Shown here piece by piece: positions 6,800 through 9,730 of a stretch of 9,730 nt of DNA (positions within the stretch are counted from its first letter, which is position 1; the number at the start of each line of letters is the position of its first letter). This DNA comes from an uncultured Veillonella sp. (lineage in GTDB: Bacteria; Bacillota; Negativicutes; Veillonellales; Veillonellaceae), in contig CAUHTB010000014.1 in the NCBI GenBank assembly GCA_959608595.1, positions 1 through 9,730 on the forward strand, written 5' to 3'. The notes beneath the pieces were generated by a model that was given only the letters and a program-made list of their open reading frames with translations, did not search any database and was not told the origin of the DNA. The translations under genes were made by a program, and so were the position numbers.

Positions 6800-8158
6800 T
6801 TATTCTCGATCTTTTAACTCTTCAACAACCCGTTCCATTCGCAAGCCTCGGGAACCTTTGACAAGGATAACATCCCCTTTTTCACGAATATCGCTATAGG
6901 CATTAGCCATTTCTAAATGGCTATTACAACGGAATGTAGTTAAACCTGCTTTTTTTGCTTCCTTAGCGATGAAGGCCGCAGCATCACCAAATGTGAATAC
7001 TACACTATAACCTTCTTCAGCAAGCAATTGACCTATTTCACGATGCGCTTGTTCAGTATAATCACCAAGCTCAAGCATATCACCAAGCATAGCGATTTTA
7101 CGTTTACCTTCTAGTTGACCTAATGCTTTAATCGCTTCAGCCATAGAGGAAGGATTTGCATTATATGCATCATTTAAGATAACAATATCTTCAAATGGTA
7201 CGATTTCTTGGCGCATAGGAGTGCCGGTAAACTCGCTTAAGCCTTTGCGAATGGTGTTGGATTTAATCCCCAAAACACGACCAGCTACAATTGCTGCCAA
7301 TGCATCATATACATTGTGTTCACCAATCATAGGTAAGAAGATATCGAAGACTTCGTCATAACATTTGCAAGTAAACTTAATACCGTCTTTTTTATAACGC
7401 AAATGACTGCCAATACATGTAGCATTGCGTTCAATACCATAGGTAATAGTTTTACCTTTAGCAAGGCTATCCATAGCCTTAACATATGGATCATCTTCAT
7501 TGAGAATAGCCACACTATTTTCAGGCAAACAACGAATTAATTCACCTTTAGCTTGTGCAATGGCTTCACGAGAGCCTAACAACTCAATATGGCTAGTACC
7601 AACATTGGTAATAATACCCATAGTTGGTTCCGCAATCAATGCAAGCTCTTCAATTTGACCAAGACCACGCATGCCCATCTCTACGACACATGCTTGATGT
7701 TCTGCAGTTAAGCGCAACAATGTTTTTGGCAAACCAATTTCATTATTAAAGTTTTTTTCAGTTTTCAAAACATTAAATTCTGTACCAAGTACAGCAGCCA
7801 CCATTTCCTTTGTTGTAGTCTTACCAGAAGAACCAGTTATAGCCACTACAGGAATATCAAAGCGACGGCGATGATAGCGAGCCAAATTCTGATACGCTAC
7901 CAAGGTATTTTCAACCTCGATACATGCGATACCTTTTACGGCACGACCTTTTTCTACGATTGCACCTGTAGCGCCCTTTTCAATGGCCGTGTTGATGAAA
8001 TCATGACCATCAAAGGTATCGCCTTTTAAGGCTACAAACAAAAAGCTTGATTCAATCGTTCTTGTATCAGTAGATACATCTAAAAACTTAATATTGTCGG
8101 TATGTGTACTCGTCCCTTCTGTGGCTTCTACCACTTGAGACAATGTAAATTCTGCCAT
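6800..8158 (-). CDS. murF: UDP-N-acetylmuramoyl-tripeptide--D-alanyl-D-alanine ligase
   Basis: Cytoplasmic ligase that adds D-Ala-D-Ala to the tripeptide precursor, completing UDP-MurNAc-pentapeptide. The 452 residues fit the family. The N-terminal domain has DVSTDTRTIESSFLFVAL (27-44) and GDTFDGHDF (46-54). The central domain has the P-loop TGSSGKTTTKEM (108-119), the MurF-typical NFNNEIGLP (136-144), VEMGMRGLGQI (159-169), NVGTSHIELL (185-194) and AKGE with Lys204 as likely carbamylated lysine. The C-terminal domain has IGEHNVYDAL (278-287), NDAYNANPSSM (329-339), LGDMLELG (358-365) and VKGSRGLRME (433-442). The frame is open upstream to an ATG at 8203, inside murE, but I place the start at 8158. 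This ATG lies two bases after the murE TAA, has AAGGAG (8166-8171) seven bases upstream, and begins MAEFTLSQVVEAT as MurF proteins do. The longer form would add 15 Arg-rich residues with no homologous role. Confidence 0.97.
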   Translation of the reverse strand: MAEFTLSQVVEATEGTSTHTDNIKFLDVSTDTRTIESSFLFVALKGDTFDGHDFINTAIEKGATGAIVEKGRAVKGIACIEVENTLVAYQNLARYHRRRFDIPVVAITGSSGKTTTKEMVAAVLGTEFNVLKTEKNFNNEIGLPKTLLRLTAEHQACVVEMGMRGLGQIEELALIAEPTMGIITNVGTSHIELLGSREAIAQAKGELIRCLPENSVAILNEDDPYVKAMDSLAKGKTITYGIERNATCIGSHLRYKKDGIKFTCKCYDEVFDIFLPMIGEHNVYDALAAIVAGRVLGIKSNTIRKGLSEFTGTPMRQEIVPFEDIVILNDAYNANPSSMAEAIKALGQLEGKRKIAMLGDMLELGDYTEQAHREIGQLLAEEGYSVVFTFGDAAAFIAKEAKKAGLTTFRCNSHLEMANAYSDIREKGDVILVKGSRGLRMERVVEELKDRE

Positions 8159-8159
8159 A

Positions 8160-9644
8160 TTAGATCTCCTTGAGGGCTGCTCGCGCCTCTTCACGATCAT
8201 CAAAATGAATCGTTTTATCCTTTAAGATTTGGTAATCCTCATGCCCCTTACCAGCAATTAGTACAATATCCCCAGGTTTTGCATTTTGTATTGCATGTTG
8301 AATCGCTTCCCGACGATCAACGATTACTTCATAATGAGAGCCTTCACGAAGGCCTTCTTTAACGCCTACTTCTACATCTTTCACAATTTGTACAGGATCC
8401 TCTGTACGAGGATTATCAGATGTTACATATACTACATCACCATATTGTGCAGCAATACGACCCATGATAGGGCGTTTTGTCGCATCTCGGTCACCACCAC
8501 AACCAAAGACTACGATAATGCGATTTTCTTGAATAGCCTTTGCAGTTTGTAAAATATTTTCTAAACCATCCGGTGTATGTGCATAGTCTACAACAACTGC
8601 AAATGGTTGACCTTCTTCGATTAACTCAAAGCGACCAGGTACAGCGCTAAATGTTTTCAATGCTTTATCTATATCTTCCATAGATATGCCTTCTAATAGA
8701 CAAGCACCAATAGCAGCCAAAGTATTATATACATTAAATAAACCTGTGGTATTCATAGCTACTGTATAGTCATGGCCATCATAAGAGACAGTGTAACGGC
8801 TAGACTTAGGTGTCATTTCTACATCATGAGCATTCAACGTACCTTTACCATCAATACTGTAAGTAATGATAGGTGCCGTTGTTTTCTCAATTACTCGATG
8901 ACCATATTCGTCATCGATATTAATGATAGCCCCTTTGCCAGATTTAGTTTGATTAGGCGCGCTAACTTGTTCAAATAATTTACACTTAGCTGCCAAATAA
9001 TTTTCAAAGGTCTTGTGAAAGTCCAAATGATCTTGTGTTAAGTTTGTAAATACCGCTGTATCATATTCAACACCAGAAACTCGCCCCAATGCCAATGCGT
9101 GTGAAGAAACTTCCATTACGCAATGTGTAACACCTTCCTCTACCATTTGATGAAGAATATGCTGCAAATCCACTACATCAGGTGTCGTATTATGAATTGG
9201 ATATGTTGTATCACCAATCATAATATGAACAGTACCAATAACGCCCACTTTATGACCTTGAGCTTTTAAAATATGACGAATCATATGTGTTGTAGTCGTT
9301 TTACCATTCGTACCAGTAACGCCAATCATACGCATGGAATTTGCTGGATAGTCAAAGAAATACGGCACACATGCCATCATAGCTTTACGAGTGTCCTCTA
9401 CAGTGATAACACAAACATCACCACTTACCTCTACTGGTTTAGATACAAGTACAGCTACTGCACCAGCTTCTACGGCTTTATTTACATAATTATGACCATC
9501 TACAGTGGCACCATCTAAAGCAATAAATAAACTACCTACTTTTACAGCACGAGAATCAGCTGTAATATCTAATACTTTAACAGCTGTATTACCTTCTACA
9601 TGCGTTGTTTGTAAGGTTTTTACTATATCTTGTAAGTGTTTCAT
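8160..9644 (-). CDS. murE: UDP-MurNAc-L-alanyl-D-glutamate--2,6-diaminopimelate ligase
   Basis: Cytoplasmic ligase adding the third residue of the stem peptide. The 494 residues fit the family. The N-terminal domain has DITADSRAVKVGSLFIAL (26-43) and GHNYV (50-54). The central domain has the P-loop GVTGTNGKTTTT (108-119), HNTTPD (151-156), MEVSSHAL (177-184), FTNLTQDHLDFH (199-210) and AAKCKLF (218-224), whose Lys220 is the expected carbamylated lysine. The C-terminal domain has PGRFE (336-340), VDYAHTPDGLEN (352-363), FGCGGDRDATKRP (380-392), TSDNPRTEDP (408-417) and AGKGHE (464-469). DNPRxEDP is the meso-diaminopimelate specificity motif; lysine-adding enzymes differ there. The frame extends two codons to a TTG at 9650, but that codon almost touches the Shine-Dalgarno (one base of spacing), whereas the ATG at 9644 is seven bases from AAGGAG (9652-9657), so 9644 is the start. 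The stop at 8160-8162 is next to the murF start. Confidence 0.97.
   Translation of the reverse strand: MKHLQDIVKTLQTTHVEGNTAVKVLDITADSRAVKVGSLFIALDGATVDGHNYVNKAVEAGAVAVLVSKPVEVSGDVCVITVEDTRKAMMACVPYFFDYPANSMRMIGVTGTNGKTTTTHMIRHILKAQGHKVGVIGTVHIMIGDTTYPIHNTTPDVVDLQHILHQMVEEGVTHCVMEVSSHALALGRVSGVEYDTAVFTNLTQDHLDFHKTFENYLAAKCKLFEQVSAPNQTKSGKGAIINIDDEYGHRVIEKTTAPIITYSIDGKGTLNAHDVEMTPKSSRYTVSYDGHDYTVAMNTTGLFNVYNTLAAIGACLLEGISMEDIDKALKTFSAVPGRFELIEEGQPFAVVVDYAHTPDGLENILQTAKAIQENRIIVVFGCGGDRDATKRPIMGRIAAQYGDVVYVTSDNPRTEDPVQIVKDVEVGVKEGLREGSHYEVIVDRREAIQHAIQNAKPGDIVLIAGKGHEDYQILKDKTIHFDDREEARAALKEI
8166..8171 (-). promoter_or_regulatory. Ribosome binding site of murF (decides the start)
   Basis: AAGGAG on the minus strand, within the last codons of murE and seven bases before the ATG at 8158. 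The alternative upstream ATG at 8203 lies before this site and cannot use it. This favours the 452-residue MurF and a near end-to-end murE/murF junction. Confidence 0.8.
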
Positions 9645-9651
9645 ATACAAT

Positions 9652-9657
9652 CTCCTT
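9652..9657 (-). promoter_or_regulatory. Ribosome binding site of murE (decides the start)
   Basis: AAGGAG on the minus strand, seven bases before the ATG at 9644. For the in-frame TTG at 9650 the spacing would be a single base, too short for initiation. Confidence 0.8.
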
Positions 9658-9669
9658 TACACGCAAAGG

Positions 9670-9694
9670 AAAGCAGCCCAATACGAGCTGCTTT
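9670..9694 (-). terminator. Terminator-like hairpin in the murE leader
   Basis: In the transcribed direction AAAGCAGCTC and GGGCTGCTTT form a 10-bp stem with one G-U pair and a 5-base loop (GTATT). On the plus strand the same stem has a mismatch, so it is better formed in the minus-strand transcript. It begins 5 bases after a candidate stop codon of the preceding gene and ends 12 bases before the murE Shine-Dalgarno. The 3' arm ends in TTT and is followed by CCTTTGCG, a poor U-tract, so partial termination, attenuation or mRNA processing is likelier than full termination. Confidence 0.45.
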
Positions 9695-9699
9695 GCCTG

Positions 9700-9729
9700 C
9701 TAGTCTATAATTTGCTGTTTCTCTTGTAC
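9700..9729 (-). CDS. Possible last codons of the upstream gene
   Basis: Reading in from the window edge on the minus strand, one frame gives VQEKQQIID and then TAG (9700-9702), followed directly by the hairpin before murE. The polar end and A-rich codons resemble a protein C-terminus in this genome. In dcw clusters the gene before murE is usually a division transpeptidase (FtsI/SpoVD type), but nine residues cannot confirm that. A second frame stays open to a TGA overlapping the murE ATG and is the alternative. Confidence 0.35.
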   Translation of the reverse strand, partial: VQEKQQIID

Positions 9730-9730
9730 A

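Noticed and set aside
8286..9518. Several short plus-strand frames within murE (8286-8552, 8772-8978, 9273-9518)
   Set aside because: All lie antisense to well-supported murE coding sequence, with no ribosome sites noted and unusual Cys/His/Ile/Tyr-rich composition.
9641..9730. Open frame from the window edge to a TGA overlapping the murE ATG, as the end of the upstream gene
   Set aside because: It would make the hairpin and murE ribosome site coding and give a Cys-containing tail. The frame ending at 9700 followed by the hairpin seems likelier, though the flanking sequence is needed to settle it.
1..9730. Search for mobile elements, CRISPR repeats, tRNA or rRNA genes, or an inserted cargo gene
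   Set aside because: The window is filled by contiguous dcw genes with gaps of at most 84 bases; no direct-repeat arrays, transposase motifs or foreign-looking segments were seen.

Overview
The window is one continuous stretch of a division and cell wall (dcw) gene cluster. Every supported gene lies on the minus strand, so transcription runs from the high-coordinate end to the low one: (tail of an upstream gene) - murE - murF - mraY - murD - murG - murC - ddl - ftsQ/divIB (cut by the window edge). The AT-rich sequence, strong AAGGAG-type ribosome binding sites, Bacillota-like protein lengths and a diaminopimelate-type MurE fit a low-GC member of the Bacillota. The overall look resembles Veillonella or a close relative in the diderm Negativicutes. 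That genus call is inferred from general resemblance, not from a database match.

Layout: 9700-9730 probably holds the last codons of the preceding gene, followed by a hairpin (9670-9694) and murE (8160-9644). murF (6800-8158) starts just past the murE stop. A 58-base gap with a perfect 8-bp hairpin separates murF from mraY (5755-6741). An 84-base gap with a candidate weak promoter separates mraY from murD (4300-5670). From murD on, the genes are packed: murD/murG share one base (TAATG), murG/murC are 14 bases apart, murC/ddl overlap by four bases (ATGA), and ddl/ftsQ are 27 bases apart. No stretch above 100 bases lacks a gene.

The genes form a nearly complete pathway. MurC, MurE and MurF (with MurD between MurC and MurE) add L-Ala, D-Glu, meso-diaminopimelate and D-Ala-D-Ala in turn to UDP-MurNAc. 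Ddl makes the D-Ala-D-Ala dipeptide. MraY moves the finished phospho-MurNAc-pentapeptide to undecaprenyl phosphate (lipid I), and MurG adds GlcNAc to give lipid II. FtsQ/DivIB belongs to the septal complex that controls where lipid II is used.

The main peculiarity is what is absent: ftsW, usually between murD and murG, and murB, usually near murC/ddl, are missing, and the junctions are too tight to hold remnants. I see no mobile element, CRISPR array, tRNA or rRNA, and no convincing sign of an undescribed system. The remaining points of interest are intercistronic hairpins, a possible internal promoter, two start-codon corrections and a few residue substitutions.
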